Source of the DNA: an uncultured Collinsella sp.
Lineage (GTDB): Bacteria; Actinomycetota; Coriobacteriia; Coriobacteriales; Coriobacteriaceae
Assembly (NCBI GenBank): GCA_958443615.1
Contig: CAUCLI010000001.1
Coordinates: forward strand, 248,001 to 312,000
Direction of reading: 5' to 3'
Length of the DNA: 64,000 nucleotides
Part shown: piece by piece, positions 15,781 to 23,731 of the stretch
Layout of the letters: each line of letters opens with the position of its first letter
How positions within the stretch are numbered: position 1 is the first letter of the stretch
The notes under the pieces: model-generated
The model's input: the letters and a program-made list of their open reading frames with translations, nothing else
The model's database searches: none
Told to the model about the DNA's origin: nothing
Program-made: the position numbers and the translations under genes

Positions 15781-17232
15781 ATGTCCCTTTTGAATCGCGG
15801 GGAAGACTCGGCTGCGACCGCCGCCGAGCGTCTGCTCGATTTCATCTCGGAAAGTCCGACCATGTTCCACGCTGCCGCGGCGATCCGCGCCCGCTTGGAC
15901 GACGCTGGATTCACCTACCTGCCCGAGGGCGCCGTATGGGAGGTCGAGCCCGGCGGGACCTATTACACCCAGCGGAACGGCTCGAGTGTGGTTGCCTGGC
16001 GCGTGGGCGAGCGGGTTCCCACGGGCGAACCGGTTCCCATGGGCGAGCGGGTTCCCACGGGCGAACCGGTTCCCATGGGCGAGCGGGTTCCCACGGGCGA
16101 ACCGGTTCATGATCGTTCCGCGACGCCCCCGTATCACTTCAAGCTGACGGCCTCGCATTCGGATTCCCCTTGTTTCAAGGTGAAGACGAACGGAGAGACG
16201 GAGGGTCCTGCGGGATATTTGCGCTTGGATACCGAGGCGTACGGCGGTATGATGGATTACACCTGGTTCGACCGACCGCTGTCGCTCGCCGGTCGCGTGC
16301 TTGTGCGAGAGGGTTCCCGCATCGAGAGCCGCCTCGTTGCCCTCAACCGCGATGTCGCCCTCATTCCGAGCCTCGCCATCCATATGGACGGTAGCGTGAA
16401 TAAGGGTTTCGCCCCCAACCGCGCGAACGACCTGTTTCCGCTTGCGTCCGCGGGAGACCTGCCTGCGGGCTCGCTTGAGATGATGGTCGCCGACGCCCTC
16501 GAGGTCGAGCCGTCGCAGATCGTGGCGCGCGACTTGTTCCTGGTGAATCGCGAGAGGGGCCGCGTGTGGGGCGCCGCCGGTGAGTTCATCACTTCGCCGC
16601 GTCTCGATGACCTGATGTGCGCGTACGCCTCGCTCACCGCCTTCCTGAAGGGCGGTAACGACCGCGCCGTCTCGGTCTACGCGTGCTTCGATAACGAGGA
16701 GGTCGGCTCCGGGACCAAGCAGGGCGCCGCATCGACCCTGCTTTCCGATGCGCTCTCGCGCGTGAACGCCGCTCTTGGCTTCGGTCCCGAGGCGTATGCC
16801 CGCGCGCTGTCCGCCTCGATGCTTGTGAGCTGCGATAACGCGCACGCGATGCACCCGGCGCACCCCGAACTCGCCGATGATCTCAACGCTCCGCGGCTGA
16901 ACGGAGGCATCGTGGTGAAGGAGGCGGCGAATCAGCATTACTGCACGGACGCGTTCAGCCGCGCCGCGTTCACGGCGGTGCTCGATGGCGCCGAGGTCCC
17001 GCATCAGGCATTTGCGAACCGGAGCAACATGGCCGGAGGCTCCACTTTGGGCAACATCTCGAATATGCAGGTGAGCGTGCACGGCGTGGATGTGGGTTGC
17101 GCCCAGCTCGCCATGCATTCGTGTATGGAGACTGCCGGCGCCCGCGACGTCGACTTCGCCATCGACGCGCTCACCGCGTTCTACAATGCCGACATTCGCA
17201 TCGACGGCGCCGATACGATCGAGCTTGGCTAG
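15781..17232 (+). CDS. M18 family aminopeptidase with an in-frame minisatellite
   Basis: Zinc aminopeptidase (aspartyl aminopeptidase type, M18), 483 residues, releasing N-terminal residues from peptides in the cytosol. Metal and catalytic motifs: ASHSDSPCFKVK, GGMMDYTWFDRPLSLAGRV, CFDNEEVGSGTKQGA, and a C-terminal MHSCMETAG. M18 proteins are usually about 420-460 residues; the excess is a Pro/Gly-rich insertion at about residues 76-109 made of GERVPTGEPVPM repeats encoded by 36-bp units, lying just before the HSDSP metal ligand. The start at 15781 follows AGGAG. A possible -10 (TAAGAT) lies at 15725-15730. Confidence 0.93.
   Translation: MSLLNRGEDSAATAAERLLDFISESPTMFHAAAAIRARLDDAGFTYLPEGAVWEVEPGGTYYTQRNGSSVVAWRVGERVPTGEPVPMGERVPTGEPVPMGERVPTGEPVHDRSATPPYHFKLTASHSDSPCFKVKTNGETEGPAGYLRLDTEAYGGMMDYTWFDRPLSLAGRVLVREGSRIESRLVALNRDVALIPSLAIHMDGSVNKGFAPNRANDLFPLASAGDLPAGSLEMMVADALEVEPSQIVARDLFLVNRERGRVWGAAGEFITSPRLDDLMCAYASLTAFLKGGNDRAVSVYACFDNEEVGSGTKQGAASTLLSDALSRVNAALGFGPEAYARALSASMLVSCDNAHAMHPAHPELADDLNAPRLNGGIVVKEAANQHYCTDAFSRAAFTAVLDGAEVPHQAFANRSNMAGGSTLGNISNMQVSVHGVDVGCAQLAMHSCMETAGARDVDFAIDALTAFYNADIRIDGADTIELG
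16006..16107. repeat. 36-bp in-frame tandem repeat in the M18 gene (about 2.8 copies)
   Basis: Units of 36 bp, themselves built from two related 18-bp halves (GGCGAGCGGGTTCCCACG and GGCGAACCGGTTCCCATG), repeated identically. They encode GERVPTGEPVPM. Identity between copies suggests recent slippage. Confidence 0.9.
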
Positions 17233-17383
17233 GCCGCGGTTGCGGACCCCTAAGCCCCGTGCTCCCCAAACGACCGGAGGACCGCATCGGGCTGCAGCGG
17301 CGCCCCACCGCCGCGGTACCGAGCCGCTGCCGTAGGGGGCCGCCGCCGTACGGCGCGCGATGTATAACCTGAAGATGCAAAGA

Positions 17384-17415
17384 GAGGGGCGTCGCGATTC
17401 GATGCGACGCCCCCT
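17384..17415 (-). terminator. Terminator of the flavodoxin-family gene
   Basis: GGGGCGTCGC and complement around GATTCGAT, 5 bases beyond the stop of the minus-strand flavodoxin gene, followed on that strand by TCTCTTTGCATCTT (weakly T-rich). Confidence 0.6.
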
Positions 17416-17419
17416 CCGC

Positions 17420-18055
17420 TTAGCGAATGAAGCTCGTGAACGTTCCGTCTTCCCGGTCAGGAAGGTCGATCCCCGCTTCACGCCCGGCTTCGATCGATTT
17501 CAGCAGCCAGGCCATATTGCGTCCGAGCTGGCGCATGGTCCACAGCCCCTCACGGTCCTGCTCGACCTCTTCTGGTGTGCAGCCGTGGACCATGTTCCAG
17601 TAGCGCGAGCTCACGACGGGCATGTTGGAGATGGTGAAGAACTTCTGCAGGTCGTCGAGGGCCGCTGTTGTGCCGGCGCGCCGGGCGGAGGCGACTGCCG
17701 CCGCGGGCTTGAAGCTTAGGACATCGGGGGCGCCGGCCTTGCCGTTGGAATAGAACAGACGGTCCATGAACCCCAAGAGCGAGCCCGCCGCGTGGGCGTA
17801 GTGGACGGGCGCGCCGAAGACGAAGCCGTCGGCATCCTGCGCGAGTGTGCGGAATTCGTTCACGCTATCGTCGAAGATGCACGCGCCGGTCTCGCGGCAG
17901 CGGCCGCACGCCATGCAGCCCGCGGCGGGCTTGGCGCCGATCCAGAAGATCTCGCTGTCGATCCCCTCGTTTTCGAGCGCCGTGGCGATCTCGGTGAGCG
18001 CCCGGTGGGTGCATCCCTTTTTATGAGGGCTTCCGTTGACGAGCAGGACCTTCAT
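17420..18055 (-). CDS. NADPH-dependent FMN reductase / iron-sulfur flavoprotein family
   Basis: 211-residue flavodoxin-fold protein starting MKVLLVNGSPHKKGCTHRAL, where NGSPHKKG is the FMN phosphate-binding loop of the NADPH-dependent FMN reductase family. The cysteines in GCMACGRCRETGACIF resemble the compact cluster of archaeal-type iron-sulfur flavoproteins, which pass electrons between FMN and a 4Fe-4S cluster. A second signature, VFGAPVHYAHAAGSL, contacts the flavin ring. The start at 18055 follows GGAGCCCC. Its physiological partner is unknown; roles in oxidative stress or quinone reduction are typical. Confidence 0.88.
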   Translation of the reverse strand: MKVLLVNGSPHKKGCTHRALTEIATALENEGIDSEIFWIGAKPAAGCMACGRCRETGACIFDDSVNEFRTLAQDADGFVFGAPVHYAHAAGSLLGFMDRLFYSNGKAGAPDVLSFKPAAAVASARRAGTTAALDDLQKFFTISNMPVVSSRYWNMVHGCTPEEVEQDREGLWTMRQLGRNMAWLLKSIEAGREAGIDLPDREDGTFTSFIR

Positions 18056-18158
18056 GGGGGCTCCTTCCCTATGGCCGCGCGTCGATGCGGCCTTTCTGTT
18101 GCGTTCTCCTCAGTTTAGGGCCTTATGGCCCCGCGTGGCTCGGGGTTCGGCGGGCATC

Positions 18159-18167
18159 TGGTATAGT
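18159..18167 (+). promoter_or_regulatory. Extended -10 promoter of the deformylase-like gene
   Basis: TGGTATAGT, an extended -10 with TATAGT at 18162-18167, 60 bases before the start codon. No clear -35. Confidence 0.5.
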
Positions 18168-18226
18168 TCCGCAGGTGAATGCAGTGACGAGGTCGTTAAA
18201 CGACTTCGGTTGAGAAAGGAGCGCCC

Positions 18227-18646
18227 ATGATCAAGGAGCTCGTGAAGGACGAGGCCATCCTCTCCACCCCGTGTGAGCCCGCCACCGCCGCCGACGCGGA
18301 GATCGCCCAGGATCTGGTGGATACCCTGCTGTCCATCGAGGACGCCGCCTGCCTGGCTGCCAACCAGATCGGCGTGACCAAGGCCATCTGCGCTCTTGCC
18401 GACGACGAGGGCAACACGCTCGTGATGTACAACCCCAAGGTCCTGTTCGGCATGGGCGCGTTCAAGGCCGAGGAGAGCTGCCTCACCCGCGAGGGCTCCG
18501 TCAAGGTGACCCGTTTCGTCAAGATCAAGGTCGCTTTCGACGAGCTGGTTGATGGCGAGCTCAAGCCCCGCAAGCGCGACTTCGTCGAGTGGCCCGCCGA
18601 GCTCATTCAGCACATGTGCGACCACTGCCAGGGTAAGCTGGTTTAA
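18227..18646 (+). CDS. Peptide deformylase homologue with HMCDH in place of HExDH
   Basis: 139 residues, the length of the short peptide-deformylase class. Motif 1 is present as CLAANQIG (residues 42-49) and motif 2 as ESCLTREG (83-90), whose Cys85 would be a metal ligand. Motif 3, normally QHExDH, reads QHMCDH (128-133): both metal-binding His (129, 133) remain but the catalytic Glu is Met130. Deformylases need that Glu to activate water, so this protein may be inactive, a metal-binding decoy, or use another residue. The start at 18227 follows AAAGGAG. Followed by a strong terminator. Whether a canonical def gene exists elsewhere cannot be seen here. Confidence 0.85.
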   Translation: MIKELVKDEAILSTPCEPATAADAEIAQDLVDTLLSIEDAACLAANQIGVTKAICALADDEGNTLVMYNPKVLFGMGAFKAEESCLTREGSVKVTRFVKIKVAFDELVDGELKPRKRDFVEWPAELIQHMCDHCQGKLV

Positions 18647-18798
18647 CTGCATGGCATGACCCCGGCTGTCCAAAACGCGATGTGCGGCTTGGATTGAGCT
18701 CCAACGGTGCCGGTTCCGCCAGTTCCCGTTCCGCCGGGCTCGGCATCGCCGGTCCCGTTCCGCCGGGCTTGGCCCCGTCGGTTCCCGCTTAGCACGGT

Positions 18799-18848
18799 GA
18801 GGCCCGGCGCATCCAACGGATGAGCTGTTGGGTGCGCCGGGCCTCTTT
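18799..18848 (+). terminator. Terminator after the deformylase-like gene
   Basis: GAGGCCCGGCGCATCCAAC pairs with GTTGGGTGCGCCGGGCCTC (19-bp arms, one G-T pair) and is followed by TTT. The 18650-18798 stretch before it carries short imperfect repeats of CCGTTCCGCCGGGCT and no gene. Confidence 0.8.
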
Positions 18849-18881
18849 GGTTCGCTCGGCTTCGCTTCCGCGCCGTCCGTG

Positions 18882-19205
18882 TTAGGCTTTGCGGCGGACG
18901 CGCACCGCGGTGCCGCAGGCGGTGGTCATGATCATTTCGGCGAAGGTCTCATAACCGACGTTTGCGCCGATGACGGCGTTCGCGCCGAGCGCCTCGGCGC
19001 GCTGGGACATCTCGCGCAAGACCTCCTCGCGCGCCTGCGCCATCTCATCCTCATAGCCGGCTGAGCGACCGCCGAAGACGTTGCGCAGTCCCGCGCCGAT
19101 GTCGCGGAACATGTTGATACCGCTCACGGCCTCCCCGGTGACGATCCCCAGGTATTCGACGACCTCGTAGCCGTCGAGGTTGTTGGTGGTGGTGATGGTG
19201 AGCAC
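18882..19205 (-). CDS. YbjQ / UPF0145 family protein
   Basis: 107-residue member of the YbjQ (DUF74, UPF0145) family of small proteins that assemble into ring pentamers; the fold is sometimes called a heavy-metal-binding domain, but no function is proven. Characteristic segments: MLTITTTNNLDGYEV, YLGIVTGEAVSGIN, a charged helix with EDEMAQAREEVLREM, and ALGANAVIGANVGYET. Complete length. Monocistronic, with the inverted-repeat element 19281-19496 behind its start. Confidence 0.92.
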   Translation of the reverse strand: MLTITTTNNLDGYEVVEYLGIVTGEAVSGINMFRDIGAGLRNVFGGRSAGYEDEMAQAREEVLREMSQRAEALGANAVIGANVGYETFAEMIMTTACGTAVRVRRKA

Positions 19206-19280
19206 GGTCCCTCCTCACAACGGGAAATGTTGCGAGGGTTATACCCTCAACGGGTGGAAATCCGTGTGATTTTCGCCCGA

Positions 19281-19496
19281 TGGTCAAAATACCCCGTTTG
19301 TGCGCCGAAAACCGGCCGCCTCGAAAACATGCATAACGCCGGTAGATCAAAACCGCAGGTCGGAAAAGCGCGCAGGATGGATGGGGATGACTGCGTGGCG
19401 CGTGCTTTCAATCTACGCCAGCAACGTCCGACTGAATCCAGGGCTTTTGTTCTCTGAGCAACGATAGACTGGCGCACAAACGGGGTATTTTGACCA
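19281..19496. mobile_element. MITE-like element with perfect 26-bp terminal inverted repeats
   Basis: Bases 19281-19306 (starting TGGTCAAAATACCCCG) are the exact reverse complement of 19471-19496. The 164-base interior has no convincing gene. Perfect termini, small size and absence of coding capacity fit a non-autonomous transposable element; no clear target-site duplication was found. It lies between the divergent ybjQ-like gene and the ZIP transporter gene and ends 36 bases before the ZIP start, so it may contribute the transporter's promoter. No matching transposase is in the window. Confidence 0.75.
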
Positions 19497-19532
19497 CAAC
19501 TATGAAATCACATGGAAAGGAGCTGAAATCCT

Positions 19533-20348
19533 ATGCAATATGATGCCAATCTTATGCAATCTCTTGTTTGGGCGGCGATGGGCTGCGGGTTCACGTGGCT
19601 CATGACGACCGCCGGGTCGGCCGTTGTCTTCTTTTTCCGCAAGGACCGTGCGATCACGCATCGCATCTTCTTGGGCTTCGCCGCCGGCGTTATGATCGCC
19701 GCGAGTGTGTGGTCGCTGCTCAATCCGGCCATTGAGCAGGCAGAGGGACTCGGTCAAATCGGTTGGATTCCGGCTGCCGGCGGTTTCCTGCTCGGTGTGG
19801 CGTTTCTCATGGCGCTCGACACCTTCTTGCCGCATCTGCATCCGGATGGCGACGAGCCTGAGGGTGTCAAGACGGGATGGAAGCGCACGACGCTGCTCGT
19901 CTCCGCCGTCACTTTGCACAACATTCCCGAGGGCATGAGCGTCGGCTTGCTGTTCGCCATGGCGGGGCAGGCCACGGGCGTCGAGAGCGCGGCGTATCTC
20001 GGTATGGCGACCGCTCTTGCCGTGGGAATGGGCTTGCAGAATTTCCCGGAGGGCGCCGCTATCTCACTGCCGCTTCGCCGTGAGGGCATGAGCCGTGGGA
20101 AGGCGTTCCTGCTGGGGAGTCTGTCGGGCATCGTCGAGCCGATCTTCGGCATTTTGGTGGTGCTGGTGAGCGGGCAGATAGCGCCATTTATGCCCTGGAT
20201 GCTGGCGTTCGCCGCCGGCGCCATGATCTACGTGGTCGTCGAGGAGCTGATACCCGAGGCGCACTTGGGCGAGCATTCCAACATCGGAACACTCGGCGTG
20301 ATCGCTGGTTTCGTGGTCATGATGGTGCTCGACGTCGCGTTGGGCTGA
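19533..20348 (+). CDS. ZIP family divalent metal transporter
   Basis: 271-residue membrane protein with about eight hydrophobic helices. The ZIP metal-binding signatures are clear: HNIPEGMSVGLLFA in helix 4 and QNFPEGAAISLPLR in helix 5, where HNxPEG forms the binuclear metal site, plus EELIPEAHLGEH near the C-terminus. It resembles bacterial ZupT/GufA-type importers of zinc, iron or manganese. The start at 19533 follows GGAAAGGAG. Its last codons lie in a 21-bp tandem repeat that continues to the stop of the convergent M20 gene. Confidence 0.95.
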   Translation: MQYDANLMQSLVWAAMGCGFTWLMTTAGSAVVFFFRKDRAITHRIFLGFAAGVMIAASVWSLLNPAIEQAEGLGQIGWIPAAGGFLLGVAFLMALDTFLPHLHPDGDEPEGVKTGWKRTTLLVSAVTLHNIPEGMSVGLLFAMAGQATGVESAAYLGMATALAVGMGLQNFPEGAAISLPLRREGMSRGKAFLLGSLSGIVEPIFGILVVLVSGQIAPFMPWMLAFAAGAMIYVVVEELIPEAHLGEHSNIGTLGVIAGFVVMMVLDVALG

Positions 20349-20389
20349 CCAGACGTCGCGTTGGGCTGACCAGACGCCGCGTTGGGCTA
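20331..20389. repeat. 21-bp tandem repeat at the convergent ends of the ZIP and M20 genes
   Basis: Three units (20331-20351, 20352-20372, 20373-20389 partial) of GACGTCGCGTTGGGCTGACC plus A. The first carries the ZIP stop codon and the third the M20 stop codon on the opposite strand. Confidence 0.85.
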
Positions 20390-21829
20390 ATCGTCGCTGC
20401 GGCGCGCCTCGTGGAACTCGCGGGCGGCCGCCACGCGCGCCTCGCGGGCATCGCGAAGGGCGTGGTGCGCATCCAGCGTCTTGTTGCGCGCGCCGCGGAT
20501 CGTTTCTGCGAGCTGCGGGTTGGTCTCCGCGACGCGCGTCACGAGGGGGCCGTCGAGCTCTTCCTGCGTGGGCTCGGCGAGGAAGTCGACCGCGTATTGC
20601 GCCGCGACCATGGAGCCCTTGGCGAGCACGGACTCGTCGACTTTGAAGAAGCATGAGTGCTGGGCGAACGTCGCCCCGATCTGCGGGTTGCGGCACCCGA
20701 CGAAGGCGAGGACGCCGGGCACGCGCCGCAGGTACTCGGAGAAATCCTCGCCCGACATCGTGCCGCGGTAGCTGCCCACGCCCTCGGCGCCCAGCGTTTT
20801 GAGGACGGCCTGGCGGCAGCGCTCGCTCGCGGCGGGCTGATTCTCGACCTTGTAGTTCGCTATGGTGTAGTCGGAGAGCTCGGCTTCGGCGCCATGGGCC
20901 TGCGCGATGTGCACCGCGATGCGCTCGATGAGCGCGGGCATGAGCTCGTGGGTCGCCGTGGAATAGGTGCGCACGGTGCCCTCCATATGGGCCTCGCCGG
21001 CGATGACGTTGCGCGCGCTGCCTGCATGCAGTTTGCCCACGGTGACCACGGCGGGCTCGTAGGGGGAGAGCTCACGGCTCACGATGGTCTGCAGCGCGTT
21101 CACGATCTCGGCGGCGACCATCACGGCGTCGCTGCCGCGCTGCGGCATGGCGCCGTGGCAGGAGGTGCCGTGGACGTCCACGCGGAACCAGTCGGTGTTG
21201 GCCATGCGCGGACCGGGCTCGCAGCTGATGGCGCCCGCGTCAACCTCGCTCCAGATGTGCATGGCAAACGCCCCGTCCACGCCCTCGCACACGCCCGCTT
21301 CGCACATCATGCGCCCACCGGAGCCGTTTTCCTCGGACGGCTGGAACACCACGCGAATCTCGCCGTGGATGTCGTCGGTCATGTGGCGCAGGATCTGCAG
21401 CGTGCCGAGCATCATGGCGATATGGCAGTCGTGACCGCAGGCGTGCATGCAGCCCTCGTTGACGCTCGCGAATTCGTCGTCGGTGCGCTCGGTGACGGGC
21501 AGCGCGTCGATGTCGGCGCGCATGAGCAGGCGCCGGCGAGGAGTCCCGTCCTCGCGATAGGCATCCGGGGCGGTGCCGCGTAGCGTCGCCACCAGGCCGG
21601 TTTTGAGCGGGCGCTCGTAGGGGATGTTCATGGCGTCGAGCTGACCTGCGATGTCGGAGGTGGTGCGGACCTCCTGCAGACTCAGTTCGGGGTGTTTGTG
21701 AAAGTGGCGGCGCTGCTTGATGATGTAGGGCTCGAATTCGGCGGCGATGTCTTGAATCGCAGCTGTGATTTGGTCGGCGCCCCGGCGCTCCCGGTCGGCC
21801 ATGATCTGCTGCGCTCTGGTCTTGGGCAT
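20387..21829 (-). CDS. M20 family amidohydrolase (M20D, hippurate hydrolase / aminoacylase type)
   Basis: 480-residue zinc amidohydrolase that removes acyl groups from amino acids or peptides. Motifs of the M20D subfamily: RRHFHKHPELSLQE, MRADIDALPV (metal ligands), NEGCMHACGHDCHIAMMLG and FQPSEENGSGGRMMCEAG. Most M20D proteins end near 390-400 residues; here about 70 extra C-terminal residues are charged and Ala/Arg-rich (ETIRGARNKTLDAHHALRD...). The start at 21829 follows AAGGCGGA. Monocistronic, converging on the ZIP gene. The substrate is not predictable. Confidence 0.92.
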   Translation of the reverse strand: MPKTRAQQIMADRERRGADQITAAIQDIAAEFEPYIIKQRRHFHKHPELSLQEVRTTSDIAGQLDAMNIPYERPLKTGLVATLRGTAPDAYREDGTPRRRLLMRADIDALPVTERTDDEFASVNEGCMHACGHDCHIAMMLGTLQILRHMTDDIHGEIRVVFQPSEENGSGGRMMCEAGVCEGVDGAFAMHIWSEVDAGAISCEPGPRMANTDWFRVDVHGTSCHGAMPQRGSDAVMVAAEIVNALQTIVSRELSPYEPAVVTVGKLHAGSARNVIAGEAHMEGTVRTYSTATHELMPALIERIAVHIAQAHGAEAELSDYTIANYKVENQPAASERCRQAVLKTLGAEGVGSYRGTMSGEDFSEYLRRVPGVLAFVGCRNPQIGATFAQHSCFFKVDESVLAKGSMVAAQYAVDFLAEPTQEELDGPLVTRVAETNPQLAETIRGARNKTLDAHHALRDAREARVAAAREFHEARRSDD

Positions 21830-22011
21830 GGTGTCCGCCTTGCTCTTGGGGGCGCTTCGGCGCCCGTGTGTACCTGCTGCCCTCTTACGATACTCCTAGA
21901 AATGCGAGAACGGGCCCCGGATGTGGGGAGGACTGGATTGGAAGCGCCTTTCGATGCGCGAAATGGATCCGAATGCGAGTTGCCCTTCACGATAAGGCGG
22001 GGCCCAAAACG

Positions 22012-22057
22012 CGAACCGCCCCTACCTCGCGAGCGCAGGAGGTGGGGGCGGTTCGGC
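22012..22057 (-). terminator. Terminator of the flavodoxin-domain gene
   Basis: CGAACCGCCCC...GGGGCGGTTCG with further pairing inside. On the minus strand it is followed by CGTTTTGGG. It lies 75 bases beyond the stop of the minus-strand flavodoxin-domain gene. The remainder of the 21830-22131 gap holds nothing else recognisable. Confidence 0.65.
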
Positions 22058-22131
22058 TTTGGATGAGCATGGGAACTGGGGCGGCCAAGGCGCGGGCCTG
22101 TTAAACGGGGGTGCCGGTAATTTGCAGGTGC

Positions 22132-22827
22132 CTACAGTTCTTCGGTCGCGTCGGCTTTGTCCTTCGCGGCCGCCTGTCCTGCCTCATTCGCAGCCACGCG
22201 CCCGGCGTCCTCGGCGGTGGCCTTGCCGTTCTCGCCCTTCACGCGCTTGGCGATCTTCTTGGCGCTGCGCTTGAGGTTGGTGAAGAGCCCGCCTGCGGGG
22301 TGCGCGGCGTTGAAGGCGTCGCGCTTGTCGCGCTTCAGGCGCTCCTCGACCAAGATCTCACCGTAATCGGCGAGGAACTTGTCGTAAAACTCGACGGCCC
22401 CGTCGATGTCCTCCTGGTTGGGGCGCCCCTTGTTCATGCCGCCCACGAGCTTGTACGGGCCGAAGGTGTCGAAGCCGGGGCAGCCGTAGGTGCACATGAG
22501 GGTGGCCATCTTCATGCGGCACACGCCGTCGAGGTCGCCGCCGTTGAATTTGGCGGCGCCGCCGTAGGTCATGAGGCCGATCACGTTGTCGCCGTCGCGC
22601 AGGCAGTGGTCGCACACGCGCAGCACGTCCTTGTCGAACTTGGTGTAGTAAATGCCCGACCCGACGATGATGATGTGATAGGGGGAGAAGTCGGGGTACT
22701 CGTCCTTTCCGAGGGTCGCGACGTCGATCACGTCGATCTCGGGATGCGCGGCGACGAGCGCGTCTACCAGCTTCTTGGTGTTGCCGTGGTGCTTGGACCT
22801 ATAGAGGATGACCGTTCTGACGTCCAT
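22132..22827 (-). CDS. Flavodoxin domain-containing protein
   Basis: 231 residues. Starts MDVRTVILYRSKHHGNTKKLVDAL, where YRSKHHGNTKKL is a flavodoxin phosphate-binding loop, followed by VGSGIYYTKFDKDVL. The middle holds four Cys (CDHC, C, CTYGC), including MCTYGCPGFDTFGPYKLVGG, typical of flavodoxin/EFR1-like electron carriers found in anaerobes. The C-terminus is a lysine- and alanine-rich tail (AKKIAKRVKGENGKATAEDA) lacking domain features. The start at 22827 follows AAAGG; the longer frame is not supported. A redox partner role is likely; the specific pathway is unknown. Confidence 0.85.
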   Translation of the reverse strand: MDVRTVILYRSKHHGNTKKLVDALVAAHPEIDVIDVATLGKDEYPDFSPYHIIIVGSGIYYTKFDKDVLRVCDHCLRDGDNVIGLMTYGGAAKFNGGDLDGVCRMKMATLMCTYGCPGFDTFGPYKLVGGMNKGRPNQEDIDGAVEFYDKFLADYGEILVEERLKRDKRDAFNAAHPAGGLFTNLKRSAKKIAKRVKGENGKATAEDAGRVAANEAGQAAAKDKADATEEL

Positions 22828-23287
22828 GTTCGAGCCTTTCGTGGTGGCGTGCCTGTTCGTTCGCGCGTTCGGGCTGGGGCGCGAGCCGCGTGCGATCGCG
22901 TCCCCTCCCAGATGGGGTGGTTGAATCAATAGGCATCACTGGTACTAAAAATTCTTGTACCTGATACCAGAAATGCAGACCAATCAATTCAAATCTTCAC
23001 AATTGTATAGGCATGGCCAGTGCCAAGCGCCGATATTTCCCCATTGTCGGCCGAGAAGCAGACAACCTGCGCAAATGGGCATACATGATCATTTGGTAGC
23101 GTATATAGAGGTAAACGAACACGTACAGGATGAACGGTAGCTATTCGCCGATGAACGGTCAGAATACAGAAAAAGACGAAAACCCTGAGACAGAACATTC
23201 ACAACTGGTATAGTGAATAGCGACTTGTTACGTGGTTACTACCAGTACCGCACCAGATAATGCGGTGGGAACAGGAAAGAAGGATTA
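22828..23287. promoter_or_regulatory. AT-rich regulatory region before PTS operon 1
   Basis: This 460-base region is markedly AT-richer than the surroundings. It contains TGGTACTA...TGTACCTGATACCA near 22939-22969, two direct copies of GATGAACGGT 21 bases apart (23129-23138, 23150-23159), and a promoter with an operator-like palindrome at 23209-23244. No gene is recognised. The TGGT/ACCA words match those before agaS, consistent with control by the GntR regulator encoded at 26733. Confidence 0.5.
23209..23244 (+). promoter_or_regulatory. Promoter -10 and GntR-type operator of PTS operon 1
   Basis: TATAGT at 23209-23214 is a good -10 hexamer (TGAGAC at 23186-23191 could be the -35). The palindrome TGGTTACTACCA lies downstream at 23233-23244. 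It matches TGGTTATAACCA before agaS in both half-sites. NagR/DasR-type regulators of the GntR/UTRA family bind TGGT-N4-ACCA-like sites; the link is inferred from position and pattern. Confidence 0.6.
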
Positions 23288-23731
23288 ATGGTCGGCTTTA
23301 TTTTGACTGGTCATGGCAACTTCGCCAACGGTATCAAGAGCGCGCTCGACATGGTCGCCGGTGATCAGGAGGCGTTCGAGATCGTTCCCTTCGAGGGTTC
23401 CCAGGCTGCCACCTATGGTGACGACCTCCGCGCCGCCATCACCAAGATGCGCGGCGAGTGCGAGGAGGGCGTCATCGTCTTCGTCGACCTGCTCGGCGGC
23501 ACTCCCTTCAACCAGTCCATGATGATTGCCAACGATGTCGACAAGCTCGAGATCGTCACCGGCTCCAACCTTCCCATGATCATCGAGCTCCTCTTCGCCC
23601 GCAACGGCGCCACCGACGTCACCGCCCTCGCCGAGCAGGCCGTCGCCGTGGGCCAGCAGGCCATCACCCGCCAGTCCCTGGCCTCCGTCATGGGCGCGGC
23701 TGAGGACGACCTCGCCGAGGACGGCATCTAA
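23288..23731 (+). CDS. PTS mannose-family IIA component (PTS 1)
   Basis: 147-residue cytosolic phosphocarrier of a mannose/N-acetylgalactosamine-type (AgaF-like) PTS. The phosphorylated histidine is His9 in MVGFILTGHGNFANG; VDLLGGTPFNQS is the other family signature. It passes phosphate from HPr to the IIB protein encoded two genes downstream. It is the first gene of the operon IIA-yajC-IIB-IIC-IID; its stop overlaps the yajC start (TAATG). An RBS (GAAAGAAGG) precedes the start. Confidence 0.95.
   Translation: MVGFILTGHGNFANGIKSALDMVAGDQEAFEIVPFEGSQAATYGDDLRAAITKMRGECEEGVIVFVDLLGGTPFNQSMMIANDVDKLEIVTGSNLPMIIELLFARNGATDVTALAEQAVAVGQQAITRQSLASVMGAAEDDLAEDGI

Noticed and set aside
16006..16107. 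CRISPR-like or phage-like repeat in the M18 gene
   Set aside because: Tandem units without spacers, in frame and translated: a minisatellite.
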